From assembly GCF_003255815.1 (NCBI RefSeq), contig NC_037673.1, positions 9,404,476 to 9,468,475 of the forward strand: a stretch of 64,000 nucleotides of DNA, in the 5' to 3' direction. The notes beneath the pieces are model-generated. The model saw only the letters and a list, made by a program, of their open reading frames with translations. It searched no databases and had not been told where the DNA came from. The translations under genes and the position numbers were made by a program. The stretch is from Theropithecus gelada (taxonomy: Eukaryota; Chordata; Mammalia; Primates; Cercopithecidae). This document shows, in pieces, positions 12,317 through 23,879 of the stretch. The stretch's first letter is position 1, and each line of letters starts with the position of its first letter.

Positions 12317-12618
12317 TTACTTATTTTTTGAGATGGAGTTTTGCTTTTGTTGGCCAGGCTGGAGTGCAGTGGCACAATCTCGGCTCACCGCAACCTCCGC
12401 CTCCCAGGTTCAAGTGATTCTCCTGCCTCAGCCTCCCGAGTAGCTGGGATTACAGGCATGTGCCACCACGCCTGGCTAATTTTGTATTTTTTAGTACAAA
12501 ATTAGACGGAGTTTCTCCATGTTAGTCAGCGTGGTCTCGAACTCCCGACCTCAGGTGATCTGCTCGCCTTGGCCTCCCAAAGTGCTGGGATTACAGGCGT
12601 GAGCCACTGCACCCAGCC
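12317..12618 (-). mobile_element. AluS-like, reverse orientation
   Basis: Full-length antisense Alu. The direct repeat gtcttcctgtatttat at 12301-12316 and 12619-12634 is a perfect 16-bp target-site duplication. It lies about 105 bases from the forward AluY, so the two form a close inverted pair. Confidence 0.95.
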
Positions 12619-12775
12619 GTCTTCCTGTATTTATCATCCTGTATTGCTCCCCAAACAAGCATGCTTTATTTTTAAAAGTAAAATAATAAATGCTACATTT
12701 AAAAAATACATCTGATTCTCTTTTGTGTTTTTTAAATACATGTAAAGTACTCAACCAAGATTAAAAAGTGTGATG

Positions 12776-13368
12776 TGTTGGGGCTCAGAAACCAATACCC
12801 CAAAATATGGGGTTTTGACGCATTCTGAAGATGGCCCCTCTGACCACCCGCCCCACCCCCACTGTCTCTCCCAAATCGTAGGATGAAGTCGTTCTCTGAA
12901 GTTTCTTATCTGCCTGTAGTTCAGACCCCCCAAAGAAGAAAACAATGTCCTCCGGTTGGTGCCTTCCCTGAGTTTCCCTAACTGTACTCCTGTCACAGGA
13001 AAAAAGATTAAAGTCTGTCAACAAACCTGGACAGACGTTTGTCACAAACCATTTTCTGCTCCGCGGGCCCAAGAGGCTTTGTTTGGAGCCCATGGAATCC
13101 TCCCTTGTCATCACCGATTACCCCTCAGCAGAAATCTTCATCTCCCTTTTCCATAACCTGTTTTGCCTGGATCCAAGCCCCCATTCTTTCTGTAACCTCG
13201 AGACATTTTATAAGCTTCTGCACCCCATGAGGGGGTGAGTCTTCATTCTGAACTTTCCGTGTATACACATTAAATAAATGTGTATGCCTTTTCTCCAGTT
13301 AACCTGCTTTTGCAAGTTGGTATTTCAGCAAACTTTCAGAGGGTCAAGGGGAAACCTTCGACCTTACA
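12776..13368 (+). mobile_element. Solitary LTR of an endogenous retrovirus (probably class I)
   Basis: A 593-bp block starting TGTTGGGG and ending TTACA, with a TATA-like TATAAG at 13209-13214 and an AATAAA at 13272-13277 in the expected order for a forward LTR. The flanking tetranucleotides gatg and gata could be a decayed 4-bp target-site duplication. No internal retroviral sequence is attached. I could not assign a subfamily. Confidence 0.6.
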
Positions 13369-14629
13369 GATATTTCCCTGATGGACAGCAAAAAAATAAC
13401 TTGAGTTATTAATATATAATTCAAACAGATGTCCTAACACACATGACATATTCTAATTAGGAATCACTAGTATATATATTGTAAATAGGATTCATAGAAC
13501 CCATGCGATTTGACACGGTGTGTCTATTTAGAGTCTAGTATATTTCATCATCTCAGAATTGAGCATGTTAAGACAGAATAACAGTAATATCACCAAAAAG
13601 GAGTTTTAGAAACATAAACATCCTCAGCCCTCCCCCACCTCAATATTTTATTGGTGGTCTTGTTATTTATAGTAAACTATTATCACGTAACAAAAGCCAC
13701 CAATGAAAAGGGAAATACATGGACTCTGTTATTTTCTCAGGAAATGTCTTCAGGTAAGGCTGGTGTCTACACTGCAGTTTTATTTCATGACCTCCTCATC
13801 CCTGTCTGGGTGAGACAGCCCCATAGGAGCTGGTAAACTTGATTGATCATCAAGGCTGAATAGAAGGACCGGATAATGCAGCACTGTGTGCTTCGTCAAA
13901 GACGCCAGGATCACACCTAGACCCTCTTTTTCTACTCTCTTTCTGTCATCCTACCTCCTGTGGCCACCAAAGTGTCCCCAGCACCTCTAGCTTATTCCCC
14001 AGGGACCTCTACGGGCCATACACAGAACAGGGCAGAAATGCTGGTCTGATGATGGTGTGTTTACCAGTGCCATCCCAGAGCTGCCAGCTTTATCTCGCAC
14101 CCTCTCTAAAGCTTCCCCCAGTCCCAGAAGCCCACACACATGCTTCGTAAAAGCCACAGTCTGCAGCGAGGCACACCAGGGTGGGAATGGAGCAGTGGGA
14201 ACCTCTCCTGTGTTCACAGCTTCCTGCTTGGGGACTGGCTGCTTTGGTACTGGACAGAATTGCTTAGTCAGAGCCAGGCCCTGGGAAAAAGTGTTGGGCA
14301 GAGACGGCCCCGACCATCACGGCATCAGCACCACTTTCCTCTGCTGATACAGGGCATTTAAAGGCTCCAGAGAACTCACCTGCTTCAAGAAGCTTTTCCA
14401 GGATCACTCTCAATGGAGGACTTCGATTCTTGCCCATTTGCTGACTTTTCTCAACTCTATGGCTCTGCTCTGACCTGGCTAGCTCACTCACTCCATCTAT
14501 CTTCCTAGCTACCTAGCTCTCATCTATCTAGCTATCATTTATCCACCCCTGTGACCTTTAACATTTTTGCTTATGTTTCCAAATTTATCACTGTTGTAAA
14601 ACTATCCAGTGGACTCCCAAAACTATGAG
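13369..14629. other. Unassigned sequence
   Basis: AT-rich up to about 13700, then average composition. A degenerate ATCT-rich patch lies near 14485-14540. No gene or clear repeat. Frames of up to 96 codons around 14050-14350 overlap on both strands and look like chance. Confidence 0.45.
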
Positions 14630-14808
14630 ACAGTCCTTCTCGAAGGGTGGTCCCCGGACCAGCAGTGTCAGAATTACCTGGGAACATGTCAGAAATGCAA
14701 ATGTCCAGGTTCCACCCCAGACCTACTAAATGAGAAACTCTGAGAGGGTTTAAAAATAAGCCACCCAGGTGATGCTGATTCGTGTTCGGGATTGAGAACT
14801 ATTGCCGT
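14630..14808 (+). mobile_element. MER5A (hAT-Charlie nonautonomous element)
   Basis: Nearly complete MER5A: a left-end block with ggtccccggaccagcag, a central cccagacctact block, and a right end near 14808. About 180 bp, the usual size of the family. Confidence 0.8.
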
Positions 14809-14839
14809 AGGGATTTAACACCCACCAGTATCCATTTAA

Positions 14840-14859
14840 ATATATATATATATATATAT
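14840..14859. repeat. (TA)n microsatellite
   Basis: Ten TA dinucleotides following the MER5A. Confidence 0.9.
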
Positions 14860-14861
14860 TT

Positions 14862-16351
14862 AATCATAAGCTGTTTTTTAACAGTTGGAAAATTTATATC
14901 ATTCTTTTTACTCCTTGGACTCTTCTATAGATTTTTATCAACAATGTAATACATTTTTCAGGCTTGAGAGTCTTTTGTTCATTACTCTATCACACTTCTC
15001 TGGAATAAAGAAATACATACAGAAATATTATCACTTTAAAATTTTTCTGTCTATAAGATACTAAATATTAAACTTTTTTCTAGCTGTTGTAATTATACTA
15101 TTATAATAATTTATAAAACATCAAACTTTTCATAAATATTATTCAACAAATAAAATATTATAAATTCATCTCCTAATAAGATGAGTGAGAATCTCTTTAT
15201 TCTCAGTAGTTCACATATTCTCTGATGAACTAATCATCTTGCTTACTGCATGAATGAGCTGGGAGTCAGCATCAATTCTATTATTATTTAACACTAAATG
15301 CTGAAAAACTGTGTTTGCCTAAATAAGTAGAGGAGAACAGAAGTTTTGTTAAAACAGTTCTTAATTAATTGACTCTTTTCTAAACTATATAACCAAAACT
15401 GTATAGTAATCTAACATTGGAAATTATTTTCAAAACCTAAAAACATGACTAGAATCCTCTTCAACTTTGTTGAAAGAGAAAAACTAGAACCTGCTTATCT
15501 GGTAACAGGATGTTACCCTGCTATTAAAAGGTTCTTGTAATTTTTGTAATTTCTGGAATATATATGCCCCCCAAATATTGACCAAGACCTATCAAATGAC
15601 TTTCCTGAAGATGTACCTTTCTTAATATAAACATTTTGGAAAATCAAATGTTGTGATTTGTATTATAGTAATTTTTAACTAGAATATCCCTGTCTATGAT
15701 GATGCTGCACTGTAAAGCTTCTACTTAAGGGAATGGCATTGGCACAGCCTCTGATACAGGTCATAGTCCCTGGATATGTGCGATGTGGTGGCCCTAACAT
15801 GCTTTTGCCTTATCAGTTACTTAAAATATATTTTCATTAAAATTAAGAACACAACTCAGTTTATGGAAAATAACCTTCATGTGGTCTAATTAGAGGAATC
15901 GTCGTCAGTCCAATCAAGTCAGCCTTAATTTCTGTCAGAGGAAAAAAAAAAAGTGTGACTTAATTTTGAGTTAAAAGTGTTGATATGCACCCCTTGACCA
16001 ACCGTCTTGCTTCTGAATTGGTAATTGGACACAGAAATAAATGAGGAGAAGATGCTTGCTGTGCATTACCGACCACATGAGATAAGGGGCAACAATTTTC
16101 ATGCTAAAACCTTTGCCTCAGTTGTCCTGGGGCTCATCCTCCTGAGCAAGACATCCTTTACCAACAATCAGGACACAGAAGGGAGGTCACTGAAAACAAA
16201 ACAGGGCAAAGCACCCTTTCCACTACCCACTCTGACACAGATCTGAACACAGTCCATTTGAAAACAGGACAAAGCCCTTCTTTCTACCAGGCCTCACTCG
16301 ACAAAGTGTGCATAACCCAGGGAGATAAACCAAGTCCTGTGGGTGTTTCTG
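14862..16351. other. AT-rich unassigned sequence
   Basis: About 1.5 kb with no recognised repeat or gene. 15860-15930 contains taattaga-type homeodomain core sites and looks less eroded than the surroundings, but without alignment this is only an impression. Confidence 0.45.
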
Positions 16352-16797
16352 CACTGCCATGGGTTGGATAATGGTCCCCAGAAAGATATGTCCACTGCCT
16401 AATATGCAAAGCCTGTGAATGTGACTTTATTTGCAGATGTAATTAAGTTAAAGATCTCAAGACGAAATCATCCTGGATTATGCTGGGGGCTCCTCAATCC
16501 AGTCGCATGTGTCCTCATAAGAGACACTCAGAGGGAGACAGATATACAGGGAGCAGAACAGAAGGCCCTGTGAAGACAGAGGCAAAGACTGAAGTGATGC
16601 AGCTTTGGGCCAAGGGATGCCTGGAGCCCCCTAGATGCCGGAAGTGGCAAGGATCCCCCCCCCCTGGAAACTCCACAGGGAGTGTGACCCAGCTGGCACC
16701 TTCGTTTTGGACCTCTGGCCTCCAGAACTGTGAGAGTATAAGTTTCTGTTGTTTTAAATCACCAAGCTTGTGGTACTTTGTCTTGGCAGACAGAGGA
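16352..16797 (+). mobile_element. MLT1-family LTR (ERVL-MaLR)
   Basis: Forward LTR with the MLT1 block order: a tgggttggataatgg start, a gcagatgtaattaagtta block at 16434-16451, and a terminal block with cctccagaactgtgagag near 16718. A run of 10 C occurs at 16655-16664. Confidence 0.8.
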
Positions 16798-18072
16798 CGC
16801 AGACACATGCACTTAGGCTGAGGGAGGCTTGCCAAAGCCAGTCTTCCTCACTGCACAGCATCTGCTGTTTCTCAGCTTCTTGGAAGATGCCAGATGAGCG
16901 TACCCTTATTTCGTATTGTAAGGAAAGGAGATTATAAAAAGGGGATTGAGAAAGCAAATGATTGAGAAGCATGATTGAAGAAGTGAAGCAAAAGCATCTT
17001 CTAAAACAGCCAGGCTGGGGCTGGCCAGGTGGGGCCTGTGCTCCAGTTAAGGACAGGCGGAACCCTTACATGCATGTTACTGGGTAAAACAAACTGAGAT
17101 GTTTGATGCTTTCTTTGAGATCTGAGTTTTTTGTTCTATAAATAGGAACTTACTCAATTGAGACTTAAAAAGAAAATATGTCCCTAGAGTCCTTGTCCCT
17201 TAATAATGAAGCAGAGAATCAGGTCTGGGCAAATCAGATCATAATTTTCAGAAGGATAAAACAGGGATGACATATTCTCCACCCCAGGCCCCTTTGCACT
17301 TTGGGTTCAAATGAGTCATCTCTTCTCCAGCATTTGGAGTCCATGGCATTCCATTCTCCGCTATTCTTTCGTCCCTGTGAAGAGGAGCCATGGGCTTGGC
17401 CCTGTCTCTGGGCTTGTGTCCTCATTGGGCTCCCCAGTCTGCATCTCATGCTCACTCTAGCTCCAGTGATTATCAAAGTCTGTGTTTCTCCCTTGGTTGG
17501 TGTGAAAGGACATCTGCACTCTACGTGCCTGTCAGAGCGCACCTGCAGCTTAGCACCAAGCCGGGATCACCAGCTAGTAGTTCAGAGATAAACTATGTAC
17601 ATAGGACTGCCTGAGGGGTACAGTGCACCCTTGCTCCAGATTGGTACTTCTGAAAATGGAAGGTCACACTCTTTCAGAGCCTGGTGAAGGAATGGACTTT
17701 CAACCATGTGCTACACAATCATATTTTTGTATACAATTGTGTGGGAGTACAGAGACGCTCCCCCAACAAAGTCCATTCCTATGAAACTCAGTGGTTATAG
17801 ATATCCTTGAAGTTATATAGACCATCAAAAAGCTGTACACCCAGTCTCAGAATTTATTTCCCTGTTAAGATGTTCATACCAAACTGCAGTTTAGCCTCCT
17901 GCCATCTGCTTCCAGTGAGGACTCCTGAACAAAAGTGCTCTGCACTTCCCCACTTACTTTGCAGTAGAACTATTGTGAATGATGTTCCTCCTAATATAGG
18001 GCATTGTCTTCATGACATAATGAGAAGACCTTCTCCCAGATCTGCAGGCCTCTTTCTTTGTAGAAAAAATAA
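16798..18072. other. Unassigned single-copy sequence
   Basis: No gene or repeat recognised. Overlapping short frames on both strands at 17230-17615 are chance-like. The final 50 bases contain the left arm of the inverted repeat described at 18023-18314. Confidence 0.45.
18023..18052 (+). repeat. Left arm of a 30-bp inverted repeat
   Basis: The reverse complement recurs at 18285-18314 with a single mismatch. The arms are 232 bases apart. The right arm stops exactly where the L1P sequence begins. Confidence 0.9.
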
Positions 18073-18284
18073 TTATTCACCATTAATACAATAAATAAAT
18101 TTTTAAAAAAATTAAAAAAATAAGTGAGGAAATCAGGGTTGAGAAAAAAAATAAGATATGGCCAGGACGAGGCTTATCTACAAAGAGGAGAGCAGCAAAT
18201 CCAGCTCCACATCACAAAAAGGATATCACGCTGGGTCACGGACTCTACCCACATAAACGCTTATCCAAGGAGGCCTGGCTTTTT

Positions 18285-18314
18285 GAGGCCTGCAGATATG
18301 GGAGAAGGTCTTCT
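18285..18314 (-). repeat. Right arm of a 30-bp inverted repeat, at an L1P 5' junction
   Basis: Near-perfect reverse complement of 18023-18052, lying immediately upstream of the 5'-truncated L1P. The interval 18083-18284 between the likely target site and this arm is not L1 and is not otherwise recognised. Confidence 0.9.
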
Positions 18315-19730
18315 GACTTCAAACTATACTACAAGGCTACAGTAACCAAAACAGCATGGTACTGGTACCAAAACAGAGATATAGACCAATGGAACAGAAC
18401 AGAGCCCTCAGAAATAATACCACACATCTACAGCCATCTGATCATTGACAAACCTGACAAAAACAAGAAATGGGGAAAGGATTCCCTATTTAATAAATGG
18501 TGCTGGGAAAATTGGCCAGCCATAACTACAAAGCTGAAACTGGATCCTTTCCTTACTCCTTATACAAAAAATAATTCAAGATGGATTAGAGACTTAAATG
18601 TTAGACCTAAAACTATAAAAACCCTGGAAGAAAACCTAGGTAATACCATTCAGGACATAGGCATGGGTGAGGACTTCATGTCTAAAACACCAAAAGCAAT
18701 GGCAACAAAAGCCAAAATTGACAAATGGGATCTCATTAAACTAAAGAGCTTCTGCACAGCAAAAGAAACTACCATCAGAGTGAACAGGCAACCTACAGAA
18801 TGGGAGAAAATTTTTGCAATCTACTCATCTGACAAAAGGCCTACAAAGAACTCAAACAAATTTACAAGGGAAAAAAAAAAAAAACAACAACCCCATCAAA
18901 AAGTGGGCAAAGGATATGAACAGACACTTCTCAAAAGAAGACATGCATACAGCCAACAGACACATGAAAAAATGCTCATCATCACTGGCCATCAGAGAAA
19001 TGCAAATCAAAACCACAATGAGATACCATCTCACACCAGTTAGAATGGCAATCATTAAAAAGTCAGGAAACAACAGGTGCTGGAGAAGATGTGGAGAAAT
19101 AGGAACACTTTTACACTGTTGGTGGGACTGTAAACTAGTTCAACCATTGTGGAAAACAGTGTGGCGATTCCTCAAGGATCTAGAACTAGAAATACCATTT
19201 GACCCAGCCATCCCATTACAGGGGATATACCCAAAGGATTATAAATCATGCTACTATAAAGACACATGCACACGTATGTTTATTGCAGCACTATTCACAA
19301 TAGCAAAGACTTGGAATCAACCCAAATGTCCATCAGTGACAGACTGGATTAAGAAAATGTGGCACATATACACCATGGAATACTATGCAGCCATAAAAAA
19401 GGATGAGTTTGTGTCCTTTGTAGGGACATGGATGCAGCTGGAAACCATCATTCTCAGCAAACTATTGCAAGAACAGAAAACCAAATATTGCATGTTCTCA
19501 CTCACAGGTGGGAATTGAACAATGAGATCACTTGGACACAGGAGGGGGAACATCACACACCAGGTCCTATTGTGGGGAGGGGAAAGGGGGGAGGGACAGC
19601 ATTAGGAGATATGCCTAATGTAAATGACGAGTTAATGGGTGCAGCACACCAACATGGCACATGTATACATATGTAAAAAATCTGCACGTTGTGCACATGT
19701 ACCCTAGAACTTAAGGTATAAAAAAAAAAA
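18314..19730 (+). mobile_element. L1P/L1PA, 5'-truncated
   Basis: About 1.4 kb of sense L1 from ORF2 to the 3' UTR with a 10-A tail at 19721-19730. A candidate target-site duplication ttattcacca occurs at 18073-18082 and 19733-19742, which would place the insertion start near 18083 and include a 230-base non-L1 5' segment. Confidence 0.9.
18663..19518 (+). pseudogene. L1 ORF2 C-terminal remnant, frameshifted
   Basis: Remnant of the LINE-1 ORF2 protein (endonuclease/reverse transcriptase). Only the C-terminal third is present. The upstream frame runs from 18663, and after a small deletion near 18840 and an expanded A run at 18871-18884 the reading continues in another frame to a stop at 19518. 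The C-terminal cysteine motif (C-x3-C-x7-H-x4-C) is still legible around 19078-19131. The catalytic domains are missing, so it cannot mobilise itself. Confidence 0.85.
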
Positions 19731-19742
19731 TTTTATTCACCA

Positions 19743-20056
19743 AGGAAGATTACAATATCTGGGGCACATGCTGAAGGCGGTTCATTTGGTTTCTCTCTCT
19801 GTGGACTTTTTCTCTCTTATTTCCTCCTACTCCTCTCTTCTCCCACCTGACACTTCCACCCAGACATTTCCAGAAGAAGATCTTTCAAGGGCTACTCCTC
19901 ATCACTGCATGAGCCTTTCTGGGCATGAGCAAAACACTCCAGAGAGACTGACAGGTGCAGCTGAGATGGCTTTCTGCCTTCATCCCCCAAAGTGAAAAAC
20001 AAATAGGTAATAATATAAATCCCTATGAATATATAGATTGTACAATGCTTATTTTA
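19743..20056. other. Unassigned sequence
   Basis: About 310 bases between the L1P and the next Alu; pyrimidine-rich at 19790-19860. No gene or repeat recognised. Confidence 0.4.
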
Positions 20057-20071
20057 AAAATCTGGTCTCTT

Positions 20072-20417
20072 GGCCAGGCGTGGTGGCTCACGCCTGTAAT
20101 CCCAACACTTTGGGAGGCCAAGGTGGGTGGATCACTAGAAATCTGGACTTCGAGACCAGCCTGACCAACATGGTGAAAGGCTGTCTCTACTAAAAATACA
20201 AAATCAGCCAAATGTGGTGGCACATGCCTGTAATCCCAGCTACTTGGAGGCGGAGGTAGCAGAATCGCTTGAACCTGGGAGTAGGTGGTTGCAGTGAGCC
20301 AAGGTTGCACTATTACAGTCCAGCCTGGGCAACAAGAGCAAAATTCCATCTCAAAAAAAAAAAAAAAAAAGAAAGAAAGGAAGAAAAAAATAAAAGAAAA
20401 AAAAATGAAAGAAAAAT
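20072..20417 (+). mobile_element. AluS-like with long A-rich tail
   Basis: Full-length but diverged Alu at 20072-20352, followed by an A-rich GAAA-type tail to 20417. The direct repeat aaatctggtctcttg at 20058-20072 versus aaatttggtctcttg at 20418-20432 (one mismatch) is the target-site duplication. Confidence 0.95.
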
Positions 20418-20432
20418 AAATTTGGTCTCTTG

Positions 20433-21814
20433 CAGACATTTGTGAAAAGGTTCCTCAAGCCTGTTTTTTTTTTTTTAAATAAAGAGGCATAATAAACAGA
20501 CAAATACATTTTTTAAGTTTCTATTATCTCTATTCCTCATCCAATAATAATACCATGATCTCTGTCCTTATGCTTTCTGTCCCCAGAGTGAGATTGCCAA
20601 CTACATTGCCTTTAAAAAAAATATGTTTGTGTATCACACAACTAGCAGTTAACTGAGGCTTAGTCAGTTAGACAGGTGTATATAGGATGTTGGTTGTTAT
20701 ATAGCAGTTTAAATAATATGGCCAGTTGTTATGCTCAACAACAATTTAGAATGCAGTACATTTCAGTAGAATTAAACTGGCTATTATAACTCAATAACCC
20801 TCACCTCTAGGTGTGTCTTCAAAGAAATTACAAAGGTAAATTGAGAAGAATGAGCTTTTTAGTTTTTCCCCTGAGAGGCATCCAATTTTAACAAAGCTAT
20901 TACTGGTCTAGTGCTGTCACATAGGAAAACTGATTCTCAGTAATTCACAAAGGAAGATTTGTAACTAATTAGGTCCCCTTTGCCAAAATTAAGACACAAA
21001 CCAATTACAAAATTGACACTTTTAAGTGTAGCATCAAAGATGTTTGCAGCTGTTGACAACAAGAAAGCAGATGACAAATTGTAACAATGAAAAAAATCAA
21101 ACACATTTTTAATACACGAAAATGTGGAGGAAATTAATAAGAGATCAAAGGGAACTGATTTTCAGTAGTTAAAATCAAACAAGAGATAAACCAAAAATGA
21201 CTTCTTGTCTCTAGCTTAATAGCCACCAAACCAGAGCCTTGAAAAAAAATGTTTTTGTACACAAAAAAGTAAAAGAATAAGAAAATGGGATTTTGTTACC
21301 CTACTTACAAAACAAAGATGTTCTTAATTTGGGCTTCAATCATTTTAATAGGTGCCATTTTTTGTTTGAGTATATTTCCTTCTTTCACAGCCCATAAATC
21401 TGTGAGAGAAAATGTCAAAGGACCATTTTCTTTCTAATGAGTTTCTATTGTCTGATCTTAATTGTGGATCTTTCATGTTATGTTATTTTAAATGTAGTGT
21501 AACTCATGATATATTTTGCCAATAACTTATGTCAGTTATAAACACTGAGGAGGTTGGTATGTAAAAATTAATAACTGTTGAAACAATTGCTCTCAAATTC
21601 TTTTTATCATATTGCTTAGTTCAATTTTGATCATTAATATCCCATGGGGGTCATTCCACAGATTTGCCTCTTTCTGTAGAATTCACCAGTGTTTTAATTT
21701 TTATCATTTTATTTCACAATTAAAGGATTTTTCTCAAATCCATGACATCATTCAGTGTTTTATTCTTGAACTCTAGGAGTAGGTTAAATGATATATAAAA
21801 TCCTTTCTCCTTTC
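20433..21814. other. Repeat-free AT-rich interval
   Basis: About 1.4 kb in which I recognise no interspersed repeat and no long ORF. It contains several taattag-type homeodomain core motifs (for example near 20965). A candidate for conserved noncoding sequence, unproven. Confidence 0.45.
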
Positions 21815-22040
21815 AGTTCATGGTGCTGATTCTAGCATTAACCACCTGGGTCAAATCCCAAGGGCACTGTTTACCTGCTGTGGGACTTAGTGCAGTTATT
21901 CACCAGTATGTGACATCTATCTGTAAAAAGGAAGGAATAATGTTACTGATCTCACAGAGCAGATTAAAACAATCCAATCACTCATGCCTAGTCCATGGGA
22001 AGCTCCTCGCAAAATCACTGCTATCATTGCTGTTCTGACT
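21815..22040 (+). mobile_element. MIR
   Basis: Diverged but nearly full-length MIR: the CORE-like block with acctgggtcaaatccc at 21844-21859, followed by the ctgtaaaa block near 21921. Confidence 0.75.
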
Positions 22041-23089
22041 GTAATTAGTAATAACATGATTACTGTTTTTGTAGTTTTAGTTGTCATCTTGCTATAGTCC
22101 TGAGAAAGCCTCAATTCCCTTCTCAATAAAATAACGTTGAAGATACAGGGAAACTTTAAAATTTATAACGAAATGAACAAAAAAATCTTGGATGAAGTCC
22201 AAGTTACTTTTCTGTTTTTGGCCTATGGAAGAAGTTTGCACCAACTCTCGGTAGATGGAACTGGGTTGAGATAAATTTAGGTAAATAAAGGTTGGACGAC
22301 CTTTGATGTTCCCTACAGAGTCCACTAGAAAGGGTGAGGCAAGATGGGCCTAGATGCTGCGTTCTGAAGATCTGAAGATGGACAAACCTCCCTCTGATCA
22401 TCTAAAAAGTGACTTGGGTGCACTGGGGGTGGGAGTATGGCTGCATGGAATCCAGAGGTCCAAACATGGAGAATTGCCAGGTCTCCAGGACTCTTCCCCT
22501 GAGGATGGCCTTGGGAAGGAAAAAGACCACAACCAAACACTGAGAAAGTACTAGTGGACATCATCTTGAGACCTCAGCTAGGGTACATGCCTCAGTCAGA
22601 AATCAACCACGGTAACTGAAGCCTGACTCCAAATGGAGCCTGCGGGAGGCAGGAAAAGAGGCAGCCAGAAGCCATGAGAAGCGTGGAGGGAAAGGCTTCT
22701 GGGGAAGTGAAGAGACGTTACATAAAATTTGTTTTTAATGTGTGATAAAAACATTTTATAAAGTGATGAGCTACATTAGGGTGGGAAATAAAGTAAATTA
22801 TATGGTAGACGAATTCAAGTGTGCTACTGGCTGTGCAGAAGAAAAGACAGGCAAGATAGAAAATAATAACCTAACGAATAACCTGTTTGGAAAGTTTCAG
22901 ATTATATAACAAAGCCAGAAAGAGAATAAAATATTTGCAGTTTCTCCTATCACTTGGTAGAGTCAAGATTCAAAAAAAAAAAAATTCAGTATTACCTTTA
23001 AAAATAAGAGATTAAACAATTTTTGAAAAAACTTAAAAATGATAGGATTTTTGACATGACCACTGGCTCAAAATGAAAATCAAAACCAT
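22041..23089. other. Unassigned single-copy sequence
   Basis: No repeat or exon recognised. Overlapping frames of 65-79 codons on both strands at 22200-22565 have no recognisable domain. Confidence 0.45.
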
Positions 23090-23505
23090 AGTGCTGGGAT
23101 TACAGGTGGATCATTTGAGGTCAGGAGTTCAAGACCAGCCTGATCAACATGGTGAAACTCCATCTCTACTAAAAATACAAAAAAATTAGCCGGGTATGGT
23201 GGCGCATGCCTGTAATTTCAGCTACTTGGGAGGCTGAGGCAGAAGAATCACCTGAACCCGGGAGACAGAGGTTACAGTGAGCCAAGATCATGCCACTGCA
23301 CTCTTGCCAGACTGACCAACATGGAGAAACCGCGTCTCTATTAATAATACAAAATTCGTCGGGCATGGTGGTGCATGCCTATAATCCCAGCTACTTGGGA
23401 GGCTGAGGCAGGAGAATCGCTTGAACCTGGGAGGTGGAGGTTGCTGTGAGCTGAGATCATGCCATCGCACTCCAGCCTGGGCAGCAAGAGCAAAACTCCG
23501 TCTCA
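23090..23505 (+). mobile_element. Two partial Alus in tandem
   Basis: A first Alu lacking its 5' end (about 23104-23304) runs directly into a second that starts at the gaccaacatgg block (about 23305-23505). The left edge reads gtgctgggattacagg, which is Alu antisense sequence, joined to sense sequence. This looks like the product of Alu-Alu recombination. No target-site duplication seen. Confidence 0.85.
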
Positions 23506-23539
23506 AACAAAAGAAGGATGAAATTCACAAAAGGCACTG

Positions 23540-23600
23540 CACAGGAAGGAGGAAGAGGAGAAGGAGAAAGGAAAGAAGGAAGAGGAGAAGGAGAGAAATA
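23540..23600. repeat. GGA/GAA polypurine tract
   Basis: About 60 bases of nearly pure purine on the plus strand following the Alu pair. Confidence 0.85.
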
Positions 23601-23879
23601 AATAACACAATTGCAGGGGAAGTCTTTTAATTTGAATTAAATCTAAAAGATGCCTTTTTTGTTTAAAACAAAAAGACAACCTCTTGAAACAAAAAGAGAC
23701 AAACAAAAATTTCAAAAATCAGGAAAAATAAAAAAGTAAATTGTCCTCAAAAACACAAAAACATATTTGTTCAAGTTCAAAATACTGCATATGATATCTA
23801 GCCTTTAGAGGTAGATCATTTTATAGACGAGTTCTTTGAATCTTCAAAGAAAGTAGTAGTTCATATAATAGGTAAATTA

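Noticed and set aside
12776..13368. Search for retroviral gag/pol/env next to this and the other LTRs
   Set aside because: No internal proviral sequence was recognised beside any LTR in the window; all appear solitary.
18179..18189. ctacaaagagg as a further arm pairing with 18051-18063
   Set aside because: Only 8-11 matching bases with a gap, within what chance allows.
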